DNA of 64,000 bases from Cladopsammia gracilis (taxonomy: Eukaryota > Cnidaria > Anthozoa > Scleractinia > Dendrophylliidae), in assembly GCA_022457155.1 (NCBI GenBank), contig JAJGOT010000363.1, positions 90,001-154,000 of the forward strand, read 5' to 3'. Below are positions 11,848-24,182 of the stretch, in pieces (within the stretch, counting starts at the first letter, position 1; every line of letters starts with the position of its first letter). The notes under the pieces are model-generated. The model made no database searches, had not been told where the DNA came from, and worked only from the letters and a program-made list of their open reading frames with translations. The position numbers and the translations under genes were made by a program.

Positions 11848-12010
11848 ATGTAGTACTAATCTGGTATGAAAATGATAAAATTATTCTGATTTTCCTTTAT
11901 TGTTATTTATTAGCATTTAATTATTTATTGGCACGTTACTGAGGAGGTCATTTAGAGGGGAGGCTTTATGCTACAAGAGCATCGAGACTCTGTCTGATGC
12001 TCCTAATACG

Positions 12011-12046
<36 letters not shown>

Positions 12047-12400
12047 GTCAGTCAGTCAGTCAGTCAGTCAATCAATCCATCCTTTATTTAACATGGTCAG
12101 TACGCTTAGATTAAGAGCTAGTTTCCAGGTACGCTACGAAATAATAAAGATAAAAGATGCAAAATAAAACTTCATTGGAAGTGTATAAATTTAAGTTAAG
12201 CTATAATTAAAAATGATTACGAATGATAATAATATAATACAATATAGTCTATTATTTGAGTTATTATAATTATTGTTTTAGTGGTTTGCTGATTACACCT
12301 TACATTTGCCTTACCTATAGCTACACTCTTAGTAGAATATGATTGAAAAATACACTAAAATTGTTAGTAAAAAGATAAAATATTACAGGCTTTTAATTAA
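11628..12400. repeat. Intergenic stretch with (TTTA)n and (CAAT)n/(CAGT)n microsatellites
   Basis: TTTA units occupy about 11817-11845. CAAT units changing to CAGT and back occupy about 12011-12078. The flank before the second array (GCTACAAGAGCATCGAGACT, TGCTCCTAATACG) resembles a LINE or SINE 3' tail running into a tetranucleotide tail. No gene is seen. Confidence 0.6.
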
Positions 12401-13841
12401 AGGTGGCTCCGTTGTTATTTCGGGCGTACTCGTCTATGACAAACTTTGTCTCATAACTTTCCCGGCTGTAAAGCGATGCTTCTAAAGCTTTGCGAAAACT
12501 TACAGCTATTATCTAGCAATAATATGATAGAATTCGATTTTAATGGGAAAAAACATATTTAGTGATATAATCGGGCTTAAATGAACCCCACTTTTTGAAC
12601 AAAATCGCACCCTGTGAAAAATTTTGCTGTTTATATATTTGTGTTAAATTTCTGGAATCAGCTTACATTGACTTAATACATACCCATACCAAGTTTCAGC
12701 AAAATCGTTGGAGCAGAAACGCGGAAGATTTAACGCCATCAAAATTTAGCCCCAAAATTCTCTTAAATTTTAAATACTTCATGCTCTTTGACTAAACAAT
12801 CTACGAACCCAAATTTCTAGGAGAAGCCTTCCCAATGCTTGCTAAATCTGAATTATAAGCCGATTGCAAATCGTGCGAACCGTTAAAAAGTGTTCGCTTG
12901 TTCTGTAAATATTATAAAATGCTCCAAAACCTGCTCAAATCTCCAATGCTGCGTTTTTCATCATTTTTCGAAAATTATCCCGCAGTTTGGTGTCAAACTC
13001 CTTCCACATGAATTTCAAGGTACTGCAATACTTTGACATCGATTGTTTTTTGCTTAGAAGGGCGTCCAATTAGAGAAATAGTTGTTGGGATTATAAACTG
13101 CTCCGCACTCTGAAAACTGTTTGTCAGCTTCGCCTGAGCTCAGATGCGGAGCAGTTTATAATCCCAACAACTATTTCTCCAATTGGAAGTCCTAAGCAAA
13201 AAACAATCGATGTAAAAGTATTGCAGTACCTTGAAATTCATGTGGATGGAGTTTGACACCAAACTGCGGAATAATTTTCGAAAAATGATGAAAAACGCAG
13301 CATTGGAGATTGAGCAGGTTTTGGAGCATTTTATAATATTTACAGAACTAGCGAACAGTTTTTAACGGTTCGCACGATTTGCAATCGGCTTATAATTCAG
13401 ATTTAGCAAGCATTGGGAAGGCTTCTCCTAGAAATTTGGGTTCGTAGATTGTTTAGTCAAAGAGCATGAAGTATTTAAAATTTTAAGAGAATTTTGGGGC
13501 TAAATTTTGATGGCGTTAAATCTTCCGCATTTCTGCTTCAACGATTTTGCTGAAACTTGGTATGGGTATGTATTAAGTCAATGTAAGCTGATTCCAGAAA
13601 TTTAACACAAATATAACAGCAAAATTTTTAACAGGGTGCGATTTTGTTGAAAAAGTTGGGTTCATTTAAGCCCGATTATCACTAAATATATTTTTCCCAT
13701 TAAAATCGAATTCTATCATATTATTGCACGATAATAGCTGTAATTTTTGGCAAAGTTTTAGAAGCATCGCTTTACAGCCGAAAAAGTTATGAGACAAAGT
13801 TTGTCATAGACGAGTGCACCCGAAATAACAACGGAGCCACC
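12401..13841. mobile_element. Giant palindromic element (1.44 kb), TTAA flanks
   Basis: The two arms of about 700 bp (12401-13107 and 13144-13841) are near-perfect reverse complements around a centre of about 36 bp. The ends are AGGTGGCTCCGTTGTTATTT and the complement of GGTGGCTCCGTTGTTATTT. TTAA lies at both borders (12397-12400 and 13842-13845). There is no credible coding sequence. Confidence 0.7.
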
Positions 13842-13845
13842 TTAA

Positions 13846-15350
13846 ACTTATTAGGTTGATTGCTATCATAGAACAACATTTTCCGGCTTTGAAAGTTCTA
13901 TCAACGGGTTACAACTAGAAACTGGAGGAGGTTGCTTTACAAAATAAAATACAATTCCGGTAACTTAGTCAAAACAACGAGAAAAAATTGTGCAAGTTAT
14001 CAAAGATAATTCTGTAATGAAGTGGAGCATTAAGGAAACTGTATTTGGTTCGAGTTTCTTGGGCTTTCTAGTTATCGAGACTCCACTGCATTCCGTGGAT
14101 ACTGCTTTTCGCGCGTTCTGATTGGCAAATTAAACTTGATAAATCATTCTTTGGATTGCAAACGCGAACTTTCTGTATCTGTATTTCCTGTATGGCAATA
14201 TATAGTGCTATGATACAGTAGTGTAATAATTACATGTATCTTACTTAGTGGATATTATATAGATGACACAGTGTAGTTTGAGTTTCTTTTTCATACCGCA
14301 AGACCGTTCGTATCCCACGTGAGTAGGTTAATGCGGTACGAACGCGAGCGGCGTAGTAAAGGGTCTGAAAGGAGTAAAGAATAAGGAGAATGATCAAGGA
14401 GAAAGCGAGCCTGCATGCCTTAATGGGTGTGCAACACTCGCGAGAGCATCCACGCTTCCCGCGCAGCGCATTTAGCGCGTCTCCTTCGAGATTTAACAAA
14501 AGAAAGCAACTGCCTTTCAGTCCTTTTCTACTGATTCTTCCATTTACTGCCAGCTGTTTTTAGTTAGTTGCTATGACAATATCTAAACAGCAACTCAAAA
14601 TTCAAACATGCAGTACTTTTTGAGGCGTTAATTGCGAACAGAAACCTATAAAGAAATTTGTTACTTTTCATTAGACTTTCTCAAAGTCCCTTCCAATACT
14701 AATTTTCGATGAGTTAGTTTCTTCGTTGGAAGGGACGTCCTTCGCGTCTTAAATTACTCGCGCAAATTTTATTATTTATCACATATTATTTACTCGACGA
14801 AAAAAGCGAAGGTCGACTTGTGGCAAGTCTAACTTTTCATGTGCGAAAGGTATCTATATTCCCAATAAAAAATAGTTAAAATTACTTTCTAGCGTCATTT
14901 ATTAAACTTATTGAAAACGTAACTTTTTAAGGCACACTTCTTTTGAATATTTATTGAGTCACTCGTACAATACAAACATTATTGCTAATTCTTATTCTTT
15001 CTGATCTTACGTGGTTTTTGACAAATATCCTCTTCTTCTTGATTTTACTCCAAGTCAGGATACCAACTTTAAATGATGTATTCCTCGAGGCTTCAAGTTT
15101 AGTCCAAATTATTTTATCTCAGTCCAAAAAATATTTAGATTTACATGTACAGCGAATGTTTCTTTGTTTATGGAAAAACAGACGTTCAAATCTTGAGGGC
15201 AGGTGTTTTTTAAAACTGTTTCGAGAATGAATACATTATATATGCGACGGACGACGAAAATTTATATTTCCGAAGTGATTTACTTCGATACTCGGTTCAA
15301 CATCGTTGCATCTAATTGAAAACCATTTTCCCGCAAACGTAAACGAAATC
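13846..15350. other. Intergenic region; GC-richer part at 14280-14500
   Basis: No gene was recognised. The segment 14280-14500 is richer in CpG and includes CCGCGCAGCGCATTTAGCGC, which could be promoter sequence for the gene at 15351. A small inverted pair, CCCTTCCAA and TTGGAAGGG, flanks 14690-14737. Confidence 0.35.
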
Positions 15351-16127
15351 ATGGCAAGAAAATATGACATAAACAGTGTCCAGCGAAGTCAAATTTTGCT
15401 GCCTTACTCCAAGAATAAAAGTAAACAAATCCAAGATGGAAATGTGCTGTCCTCTAACGACGTGAAAAGCGTCCGAGATCTGTTCATCTTTAGTGAAAAA
15501 CACTGTGAAGAAAAATCATTTGGTAAAATGGAAGCTTGGATCAATGGCGAAGGCAAAAGATCGAAGTACCTTAAAAGAGACTTTCAACACTCTGGTATAA
15601 ACTTCCTTCGAAGTTTAAAAGCCGAGGCTTCTACCGAAGTAGCCTATAAGTTTGTAGTTTCACCTGAATTTAAACCAGGAAGTTATTTTTTGTTGCCAGA
15701 AAATCCGCCTGGTTTTGATTACAATGCGGCGCGTGTTGACAGATGCGTTCCTTCATACATTAAACCATGTAATCAGTTATGCAGAAACAATGTTATGCGA
15801 AAAGAGTTCTGCGAAGTGGTTGGAAAGGAACTTTGCTTGGATTGTAATGGTGGCAAGCTGCGAGAGAAGTTTAATCATAAGATAAGCTCTTTATATCCCT
15901 GTCTTGAATATGATAAGGATAAAAGACCTTATGGGTACTGTCCGAGGGCAGTACGTCTAACAGAGCCTTTGCCATCGAGACTGGACAAACGGCCAAAGAG
16001 TTTAACCTCACCTGGAAAGGACTGTGTTATATCAATGGGTGCCCGCGGGATTCGATCGGGACGGGATAAGTCTTTAAGTGATACGCCGATAAAAGTTTTT
16101 ATCAAACCAAGACCTTACACAAGCTGA
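15351..16127 (+). CDS. Unrecognised single-exon protein with a Cys-rich segment
   Basis: From the first ATG (MARKYDINSVQRS) the frame gives 258 aa; it is open a further 15 codons upstream. No domain is recognised. The N-terminal half is basic. The middle has VVSPEFKPGSYFLLPENPPGFDYN, followed by a Cys-rich stretch with RCVPSYIKPCNQLCRNN, EFCEVVGKELCLDCNGG, LYPCLEY and YCPRAV. This suggests metal binding or disulfides, though there is no signal peptide. The C-terminus is basic (KVFIKPRPYTS). AATAAA-type signals follow at about 16160 and 16257. It may be part of a longer spliced gene. Confidence 0.55.
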   Translation: MARKYDINSVQRSQILLPYSKNKSKQIQDGNVLSSNDVKSVRDLFIFSEKHCEEKSFGKMEAWINGEGKRSKYLKRDFQHSGINFLRSLKAEASTEVAYKFVVSPEFKPGSYFLLPENPPGFDYNAARVDRCVPSYIKPCNQLCRNNVMRKEFCEVVGKELCLDCNGGKLREKFNHKISSLYPCLEYDKDKRPYGYCPRAVRLTEPLPSRLDKRPKSLTSPGKDCVISMGARGIRSGRDKSLSDTPIKVFIKPRPYTS

Positions 16128-16799
16128 ATATTGTTCTCGCTGCTTTCTAACAACGTAAAAAATAAAAACATAAATGGAAAATTAAAAATTATCGTTGTCC
16201 ATCTACGCGAACAAGTTGTGCTTGGCATTTGACAGGTGATGTCAGTCGTTTTCTGTAATAAACCAATATTTTTGCTTTACGGTGTAAAACTAGATGCTCG
16301 GTTGTATCTCATGCACGAACCCGGAACTAAGTAGTGTGACTGATAAAACTTAAAATGTAATTACATTTACATTAAGTTCAACTTCTTGGATATTCATTAC
16401 AATTATGAATGTTTTCCCCTAATTGAGAACATATACATTACAATGTACGACATTCCTTTCTTGACTATTTCGATTGTGCAACAGTGCACCAAAATTGCAA
16501 CCCATTGTGCTTCCTGGAACAGGTGGAAGCTTGTGAGAGAAGACTGGCCAAAGAATCCAGTTGTTTTACCGATGCGTTACTACGAAACCATCGCAGAAGC
16601 AAGTATTAGTAGTCGTTCTGCTAATAGACTTCACAACATCAATAAAACTGAAATGGACAAGCACTGACGAACTTATAAAAAGATTTTAACTGTAAATGAC
16701 ATTGGGTGCAAGCAGCATATTAGAAAGACGCAAATACTAGCTGTCATCAGTCCATTCATGGTCTCGTCCCATTTACTTCCCCACAAATGAATGTAACTG
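16128..16799. other. Intergenic, with a weak possible exon at 16480-16667
   Basis: A short plus-strand frame reading CTKIATHCASWNRWKLVRED and ending NKTEMDKH is less AT-rich than its surroundings. It follows TTGTGCAACAG, which could be an acceptor. No homology is recognised, so it is not called as a gene. Confidence 0.25.
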
Positions 16800-16971
16800 C
16801 AGTCAAACCTCTATTAAGCGGTCACCCTCGGGGAATAGCCATTTGACCGCTTAATAGAGGTGACCGCTTAAAAGAGGTCAAGTTTACAGTAAATATGGGG
16901 AGAGATTTAATTCCGGGGATTTGTTAAGTGACTGCTTAATAGAGGGTGACCGCTTAATAGAGGTTTGACTG
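16800..16971. repeat. MITE with perfect 30 bp terminal inverted repeats
   Basis: It starts CAGTCAAACCTCTATTAAGC and ends with the exact reverse complement of its first 30 bases. Inner copies of the AAGCGGTCA and TAATAGAGG modules repeat in both orientations. The ends are pogo/Tigger-like and match the element end at 1-118. Confidence 0.7.
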
Positions 16972-18636
16972 TACATGTAACTACAGTATTTTTTTATCAC
17001 CACCGCCCGCTATACAATGTACAGTACATTGTATTTTTACTTATTTACAGTTCAGTCGCAAAATAACCAGCTTCAATTCACTTGGCATCGGAGCAATTTA
17101 TTATACTTCTTAGTAAACCTGGAATATAGATCATCAATAATAAGTATATTTCTCGACGCTGTTCTCCACGGATACGCAGTAAAGAGACAGAGAAACGGAT
17201 AATAATGATGATGTGGACGACGACGATGATGACGATGATGCTGCTGATGATGATGAAATAAATTAAACTATTTCTGCTTCTTTTTGGGCCAGCCTTTATT
17301 TTCTATTTTATAACATCGTGGGGTGCTTAATCGAGGAATTTTCCATCTCGTGTATCTACTGTTGTTTATTGAAATAAATTATATAACTTGAACGGATGAA
17401 GGGTAAAATGTGCTCCTTTCCTAGTCGAGAAATGAATCTAAAAGCTTTTCTGTATATAAATACTTAGGGTCTTGTTTATAAACGAAAGGCATTGCATGGT
17501 ACTTTCTTTGTTATGTTAGTTTATATTGCTCTCATTTACTTCGCTCTGCGTATTAAATTTGCATTGTTTCCTGTCTTAAACTGCAGAACTGACATAATTG
17601 GTAGCTTAGTTGACTCCTTTTAAGAATCCACCAGGTGTAATTACAATCTTCTATAAGGGCCTGGTAGCACTACAGTCAAAAACAAAAATCCGCCCGTGCA
17701 AAAATCGAGGAAAACAAAAGAAATCGCTGCGGTGGGATACGCTTTTTGTGGAATGTTTTTGTTTTTGTCATTTTGCACGGACTAATTTGTTTTTGACTGT
17801 AGTGCGACCAGGCCCTAATTGTGTCATTTGCGGCCAATGTTCCGTCTATGAATTGCACAAATTCTAAAGAACAATTTTACATAAGAAAGAACATGTAATC
17901 CATCACTTTTCTAAGTACTATGTTTGACTTTATTAACTTTGAAAGCAGATGTATTGGTAAACAACTCAAATTCAACTGAAATACTGATACAGTAACTGTA
18001 AATGTACGGAAAGCTAACTTTAAAGCTATAACAAAATGATATCCGCGATAGGTAATTAAAAAGATTCACTTTCCGTAAAGCAATACAGCTTTCCCAACAG
18101 TGATTGTTAGCACCAAGGTTTAATGTAAACAAGCTCTTATATTACGTAGCCCACTGATTAATATTTAGCCTAATCCGCGAAATATTATGCAATCAAATAA
18201 AATTTGAATTTTGAAAGTGTTTTTAGCCTACAACAATAGATCAAACCACTGTCGATGTCATGAAATGCTCAATTGACGTTTGTTAACAGACTTATCGAGC
18301 TTTTAAGAGTTCAGTCGCCCTTAGCTGAAAGCATCAACGATCAAAAAATACTGTTCCATGGTCTCCGATTTATTATTTTATCAAAACAACCAATATAATC
18401 CTGAAGTGTTATTAACAGTTAATTGAGGCCTTTCCGAGCCAATAATATAAATGCAAATAATTCAATGATCTCAACTTAATTGTATTCCATCGCTCAATTG
18501 ACAGGTTATTTGTTTTTCACAGTCAACGCATGACTTGCATTGTTACCCCAGCAACACTTAGTTGCAGTCAAAAGTCGCACATCAACCACCGTGACAAAAA
18601 TATTTCTCAATCTGTTTCCTCGCCTTTCATGGTGTT
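16972..18636. other. Intergenic, with GAT-rich microsatellite and one MITE
   Basis: A degenerate GAT/GAC trinucleotide array is at about 17201-17256. The MITE at 17657-17815 is listed separately. Nothing else is recognised. Confidence 0.45.
17657..17815. mobile_element. MITE, TAA target duplication (PIF/Harbinger-like)
   Basis: The ends are GGGCCTGGTAGCACTACAGT and ACTGTAGTGCGACCAGGCCC, with further pairing inwards. TAA flanks both sides (17654-17656 and 17816-17818), the 3 bp target preference of PIF/Harbinger elements. Confidence 0.6.
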
Positions 18637-21600
18637 ATGGCATACAAAGCCAGCCGCCTATGTACGTTACAAGATGTACAAGACATTTGGAGGCCATGCA
18701 CCTCTCAAGTGAATTTGCAGAGGTAAGTTGTAAGCCATTAGTTGCGTTGTTGCGTTGAAGTGTGTCGGCGAAGAAATATCTAAATGGCAAATTTCACAGT
18801 TGATCAAGGTTTTGTGTTCCTACTTACAGTGAATCTCGTTTCAAATGAATTTGGGGGATAGAAAAACCTTTGAATGTTTCTCATCTGGGTAATTGAACTA
18901 TTTACACATAGTTCCATGTTTTCGGTCAAATATTTCTTGTACTAACACTGTTGAGCAAATAAGTCAGTGTCAACTCAAATGGCTACAAGATGACCTCAAA
19001 TGTTTATGTATTTGAGTTCTTAAAATAAAAGGCACTTAAAAGAAAAAGGTCGCTAATGGACTGCTTTTAGATATAGAGGGCGTTTTGTTTTGTTTGCCAC
19101 TAGCGGGGGACAATTCGATGTCGATATATTTGTTTAGATAATTTCTTGAAATATTTTGATACACAAGCTTAACACGAGTTAATTAAGGTAGGAGTTCAGC
19201 TATGGCTTGGTTTGAAAGAAGGAAACATTTAGAGGTTATTATAAGTTTTCATTCCGATCCAGGAACTGTTTGCTCCTTGTCCAATCCATGTGTAGGGTAT
19301 TTGATATTTTTTGATATTTCGCCTCAGCAGTTCAAGGAATTACAACTAGTTTGCTTATGTTTGCAGTTGGCAGAATTAAACTGTTTGACATACTTTTGAT
19401 GATTACAAAAAACGCCGATTTTACCATAATATATCACCTGGGTTTGATAGCACATGAAGCAGCTAGTAAGCATATCACATATACTTTTGTCAAATTCATG
19501 TTCCTGAATACCATGGTCCCAACCGTTCTTTCTTATTTCTCTTCAATGAAATTGAGCCGCGAAGTAGCGACAACGGGGTCCTGGTTTAGAATTGTTAGTA
19601 GTTTGTCTACCTTCTGGTGGAGTGTTGTCTTAGCAAAACAGAATGTTGTTGATGAGACAAGTGACCCTCGAGAAACTAACTGACTTCTCTTCAATGAAGT
19701 GTTATTCACGAAAGACATGGACACTTATATGATTATTGAGAAATAGAACACAAACCGCGGTGATAAACATATTGAACTTATTCATTTTTGATAAAAACTT
19801 GACGTTTCGTATGCTACTACATACATTTTCAAAAGTGACCGTTAGTGTTAAAAAACGATACTAATATAGTAGTAAAAAGGGACTGGGACCGAGATTAAGT
19901 ACAAAACTTAACAGTTGATCTATAAAAAGAAACAGCTAATTAATAAAGCATCAGCTTCTCGCTACTGACGTTTGCATTAAAAGCTGGCTTCAGTTCTTGT
20001 ATAAACAATGTTTCTTTGATTTTACAGTGGAAATCAGTTTTGCCCGACGCTAAGATATCAAAATAATCCCACTTGATGTTGTGTCCAGTGGTGTTAACAT
20101 GGTCAGCAATGGCTGATGTGCGGTCATCCTTAGCGAGGGCCTTAAAATGCTCAGTTTTTCTATCATGAAGCCGTCGTTTAGTTTTACCAATGTAAAATTC
20201 TTCACAATCCCAACAACTGGCTTTGTAAATAACTTTAGACTGTTGAGAACGATTTAAGCGGTCCTTGTACGGGAAGAAAGATTTGATGCGGCGAGTGTTT
20301 TGAAAAATAATTTTAAGGTTGACACAAGAGTAAAAATTGTATACACAAGATTTAAGACGTTTAGAGATTTGGTTGCTATGTAAACCTAAATAAGGTAGCA
20401 GGATAATAATATCTTTCTTAGGAACAGTGGAGACATGGTTGTTTGACTTGTTAATGTTTCTGTTTATAACATCATTAATGTGAAAGTTGATTATCCCTTG
20501 AGGGTAACCGTTCTGAAGAAGAAGCTTTCGAAGCTCATCAAGGGAAGATTTCAGCAACAATGAAGAGGAGCAAATCCTGTAGCAGCGATAAGTGTTTTGT
20601 ACTTAATCTCGGTCCCAGTCCCTTTTTACTACTATATTAGTATCGTTTTTTAACACTAACGGTCACTTTTGAAAATGTATGTAGTAGCATACGAAACGTC
20701 AAGTTTTTATCAAAAATGAATAAGTTCAATATGTTTATCACCGCGGTTTGTGTTCTATTTCTCATCAAACTTCGATGGCCCAAGAATAAAAATCTTTATA
20801 TGATTATGCACTTCACATGCAATCACAACCTTGTAACCTCCTAATTTCCTTACACTTTCATTCCGCAGGATCGACCTCAAAACCGTTACAGTGGCCTTTG
20901 ATAGTAACAAGATCTACGAGACGCCACACAGCTCTGCTAAGTATACACCGCCAGAACAGCTTGGGATGAGAGATACAGAGATGGTCAGAAGTGACCAAGG
21001 ACCAATGATCGCCCCAAGCGACACTCGACCAAATGGCAGTGTCTATTGCGATTACGTCACACCAACCAGCACATGCGCAGTCGAAGATACCCGATCCGTC
21101 CATTCGAATTCAGATTGCTCGCCTGATAGGGTGCCAAGAACCAACATTTTATCGCGTATGGCAAAAACTAAGGCGTCTTGGGTCGAAAACCAGAAGATTC
21201 CAGAACATTTTCCACAGCGAAGGAGTCCAATTCTGTGCAAGGGAAGGCCGCTTGGAACTTCTTCGCTGACACCATTCATGGAAAACAAGCTCTCCATGGA
21301 TAGAGCGACGAAAGGGTTTCGTGATGGAAAGAAGTTCGATTTGTTACCTATTTCAAAATATCTGGCTCAATACCGAGCCGAGAGAAAGATTCAAAAGCAG
21401 AAATGGTTGCCTCTTGTTCGAATCAGTTCTTATCATACCTTCTGTGGCTGCATGGACGGATTATGGGATTGTTCGGAGGTCGAAGAGTCAAACGATGAAA
21501 AAAAGACAGCCACTTTCTTTACCACCAAAGACGTATTCAAGCCTTTTCACGCGAGGTTGTTACCCACACGAGGTGAGGCTTTGTTTGTTGAACCCAGTTT

Positions 21601-21769
21601 ACAGGACAATTTGAACACTTATACGACAAACTGTGAAGTTAAGTTACCAAGACTACACAGCACTGGCGGAAGTGACACTTTTGTCACTGAAACAAGCGGA
21701 CGCTTTAAAACGAGGCGCGGCAAACTTGATTCGAAAAGAAGTATTTCTTTTCCAGTCATAGTTAGTTGA
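18637..21769 (+). CDS. Unrecognised two-exon protein; intron carries a Penelope-like insertion
   Basis: The 3' exon 20869-21769 follows a good acceptor (TTTCATTCCGCAG) and stays open for 300 codons. Its first base completes a codon, so the upstream exon must end in phase 2. A matching exon lies at 18637-18722: ATGGCATACAAAGCC to CAGAG before GTAAGT. Joining them gives a 328 aa protein crossing the junction as NLQR-IDLKTVTVAFD. No domain is recognised. The protein is basic and polar, with a pair of Trp (WVENQKIP, KWLPLVR) and CGCMDGLWDC in the middle, and ends KRSISFPVIVS. The 3' exon is well supported; the 5' exon is inferred from splice signals. The intron is about 2.1 kb, half of it a mobile element. 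Confidence 0.5.
19737..20795 (-). mobile_element. Penelope-like element, 5'-truncated, between inverted terminal repeats
   Basis: Arms of about 165 bp at 19741-19905 and 20597-20766 are reverse complements and enclose a GIY-YIG coding fragment. A direct repeat TTATATGATTAT flanks the unit (19725-19736 and 20796-20807). The right arm has the hairpin GTATG-TAGTAG-CATAC followed by GAAACGTC (20677-20700). Inverted terminal repeats with a GIY-YIG endonuclease are known for Penelope-like elements. Confidence 0.75.
19940..20560 (-). pseudogene. Penelope-like GIY-YIG endonuclease fragment
   Basis: 206 codons are open on the minus strand, corresponding to the C-terminal part of a Penelope-like polyprotein whose usual length is several hundred residues more. 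The GIY-YIG nuclease core is visible: VIY (110-112), the Cys pair CWDC (116-119), YIG (123-125), the catalytic-type Arg in KTKRRLHDRKTEH (127-138), HV at 154 and the catalytic-type Glu in KIKETLFI (183). The N-terminal part (LPYLGLHSNQISKRLK) is the linker usually found between reverse transcriptase and nuclease. The reverse transcriptase itself is absent, so the copy cannot move alone. The nuclease residues look intact, suggesting a fairly young insertion. Confidence 0.85.
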
Positions 21770-22755
21770 TGATACATTTGCGGCTACATTGGGACATAGT
21801 GGAAGGAAAAAGAATAGCAGAAATAGAGGAGACATTTCATTGTTCTCTTGGGAGCTTTACCGTTTTCAAATACGGTGATAGAATAAAGCTCCCTCGAGTT
21901 TATTATGCTGTGAACTGGGTATGACTTAACTTAAAATGGGAAAAGAGAAAAGTTTTGGAAAAATTGTTGGAAAAACTTAAGGCCTATGTGTGTAAGTGTG
22001 ATTTAGTTGAGTTTGAGGTTATATATTTGTTAGGACTGAGCAACTGTCTTGTTTGTTGAACCCTGAATAGTCACCTTCGCTTGAAGAATTTTTTTTTAAT
22101 ACACAAATAAAATAAAAAAAACATTCGCACGAATAAAAGGCCTGAAACCTAAACAGTTGTTGTGTTTAGTGGTAACAAAAATATGCTGAAAAATGATATG
22201 ATCCAGAAAAAAAATAATTGGGTTTACTCACAATATGCTTGATCAAAACTAGCTCTAAAGACGTTAAAGATACTGAGATAACAACAACGACAAATAATTT
22301 AAAAAAAATCAATTATACACAAATACGACACTGATGGACTTTGAGGAGGTTTCATGCAGGGGAGTTATGAGTACTGAATCGAATTTCTTGTTGACCCGTT
22401 GGATAAATATAAACTTACGTAACTAATGTGGCGCCAAAAGGCATCATAAATCCTTGAAACGTTTGTTTATTGAAGTGGTTTCTTTGCCTGATGAAATCGT
22501 TTTGATCACCATATTTTGGCTAGAAACGTAAGGAACCATGTACTTATTGAAGGAAAACAACCGTGATTTTACCCCGTGAAATCATACTTTAAAAAACTAA
22601 CGATACCTACTGAGGTTTTCTATCTCTCTTTCGATACCAAAAAGTGAAACGTTGTTCTACTAATATCCCCCACCAGAGTGGAAATAAAATTGTTTTTATT
22701 CCGGATATATGCCAAAACCCTTTTCTCACACTCACTCTTTTACATATAGTTACAC
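21770..22755. other. Intergenic, no gene recognised
   Basis: AT-rich sequence with short A runs (22088-22130, 22206-22216) and AATAAA-type signals near 22107, probably the 3' UTR of the preceding gene. Nothing else was seen. Confidence 0.4.
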
Positions 22756-22759
22756 TTAA

Positions 22760-23193
22760 AGGCGCTGTTACACTAGGTAATGTTTCGTGCAACTTGTCTC
22801 GCAATTTTGTTGCGACACAAGTTGCGTGAAAATGCTCCTTTTAGCGTATGTGTGTTGTTGTCTCGAAGACAAAATAACGGCTGAAAGTGACTCTACGTAC
22901 GGCCATGACAGTACCCTGAATGACAGATGCAGAAAAAAGGGATAATTTAAGCATCGAAAGAACGCCCGTCGCTGTGGAATACCTCGTTAGCAATTTAAAA
23001 AGATAAACAAATTTTATAACATTGTCCCAGTCCCCTGCGCTGTTTTTTCCCGTCGAGAGCGAGACAAGTTGCGAGAAACATGGCGTAGTGTAACACCCCT
23101 CATGCAACTTGTCTCGCAGCACCGCAACGCACGGTTTTTAGTTGTTGCAAGACAAGTTGCGAGAAACATATATAGCGTAGTGTAACAGCGCCT
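22760..23193. mobile_element. TTAA-flanked MITE
   Basis: The ends are AGGCGCTGTTACACTA and its exact complement, bordered by TTAA at 22756-22759 and 23194-23197. CAACTTGTCTCGCAA-type modules repeat in both orientations inside. No coding sequence. Confidence 0.65.
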
Positions 23194-23197
23194 TTAA

Positions 23198-23661
23198 TTG
23201 ACTGACAGTTAGTGTACGATACTGTGATTACTGTACACCCTTATAAAAGTCGGGCAAATCCCTCCTTACCATCACCTCCTGAATGCAACTATCTAGCTTT
23301 TACAGCCACACTTTTTGGCCCGGACGAAAGCTAGTGCTATCAATTTTGTATCTGAAAAACGTTTACCTGACTACCCCATTCGTACGAGGAACTATTTTTG
23401 GTTTGTGTCCCCTTGGTGCTCGTATTAACGGGTTTCCACTCAGCACGGAACTAGGGAAGCCTAGGAGTGGAACAGTGAATGGGGCGCAAAAAAATCAAGC
23501 AGATAGTGCCTGATTGGTAGATGCTTTCCGGGTGTTTCTGTAGTGATTGACATCGCATGGGATAAGCTGATCATAAAGAAAACGTTTATCTGATTAAGCA
23601 TGTTAAGTATTTGCACCTGTATATAATTTGTGTACTTCATGCATGGCTGGTACAGCACAAC
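23198..23661. other. Intergenic, no gene recognised
   Basis: Only a short open frame at 23283-23513 is seen, with no recognisable product. Confidence 0.4.
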
Positions 23662-23664
23662 TTA

Positions 23665-24179
23665 GGCCCCGTCCACACGTATCCGGATATTTTTGAATCC
23701 GCAACTTTTTTGTTGCGGATTAGAAAATATTCGCGTCCACACGTAGCGTATTCGAATCGTTTTTGCCCGTCCACACGTATCCGGATTCGCTCTAGTAGCC
23801 AGGGCTCCTCTTTAAATGTTGTCAAAAAAGCATACGCAAAGGCCAAGTTCAAATCAAAGTTCAACTGTAAACACGTTATTAGACTAGAAATAAGTCCATG
23901 TAGAAGTGAAGCGATAACATTTCGGGTCGGCCATGTTGAATATTCGCGCGGTTAAAGACTGGATCTGATACTGTTACGTCAGCGTATTAAAAAATATCCG
24001 GATTCGCCCGTCCACACGATGCCGTACTCGTAGCGTATTCAAAAATTTCCACTCTGGAGAGCGAATTAAAAAAGTTGCGAATTGGTGAGCCGAATTCGCC
24101 GGATACGTGTGGACGGAAGGACAATTCGCAACAAAAAAGTTGCGGATTCAAAAATATCCGGATACGTGTGGACGGGGCC
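23665..24179. mobile_element. MITE with GGCCCCGTCCACACGTATCC ends, TTA target duplication
   Basis: The ends pair for over 40 bp, through GGCCCCGTCCACACGTATCC and on into ATTTTTGAATCCGCAAC. TTA lies on both sides (23662-23664 and 24180-24182), fitting PIF/Harbinger. Extra copies of the CGTCCACACG module occur internally. Confidence 0.7.
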
Positions 24180-24182
24180 TTA

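Noticed and set aside
14245..14499. Minus-strand frame of 84 codons
   Set aside because: It lies in a CpG-richer stretch that looks like promoter sequence and has no recognisable content.
20858..21835. Other-frame and antisense open frames over the orphan gene
   Set aside because: They are shadows of the 300-codon plus-strand exon, which has the better acceptor and length.
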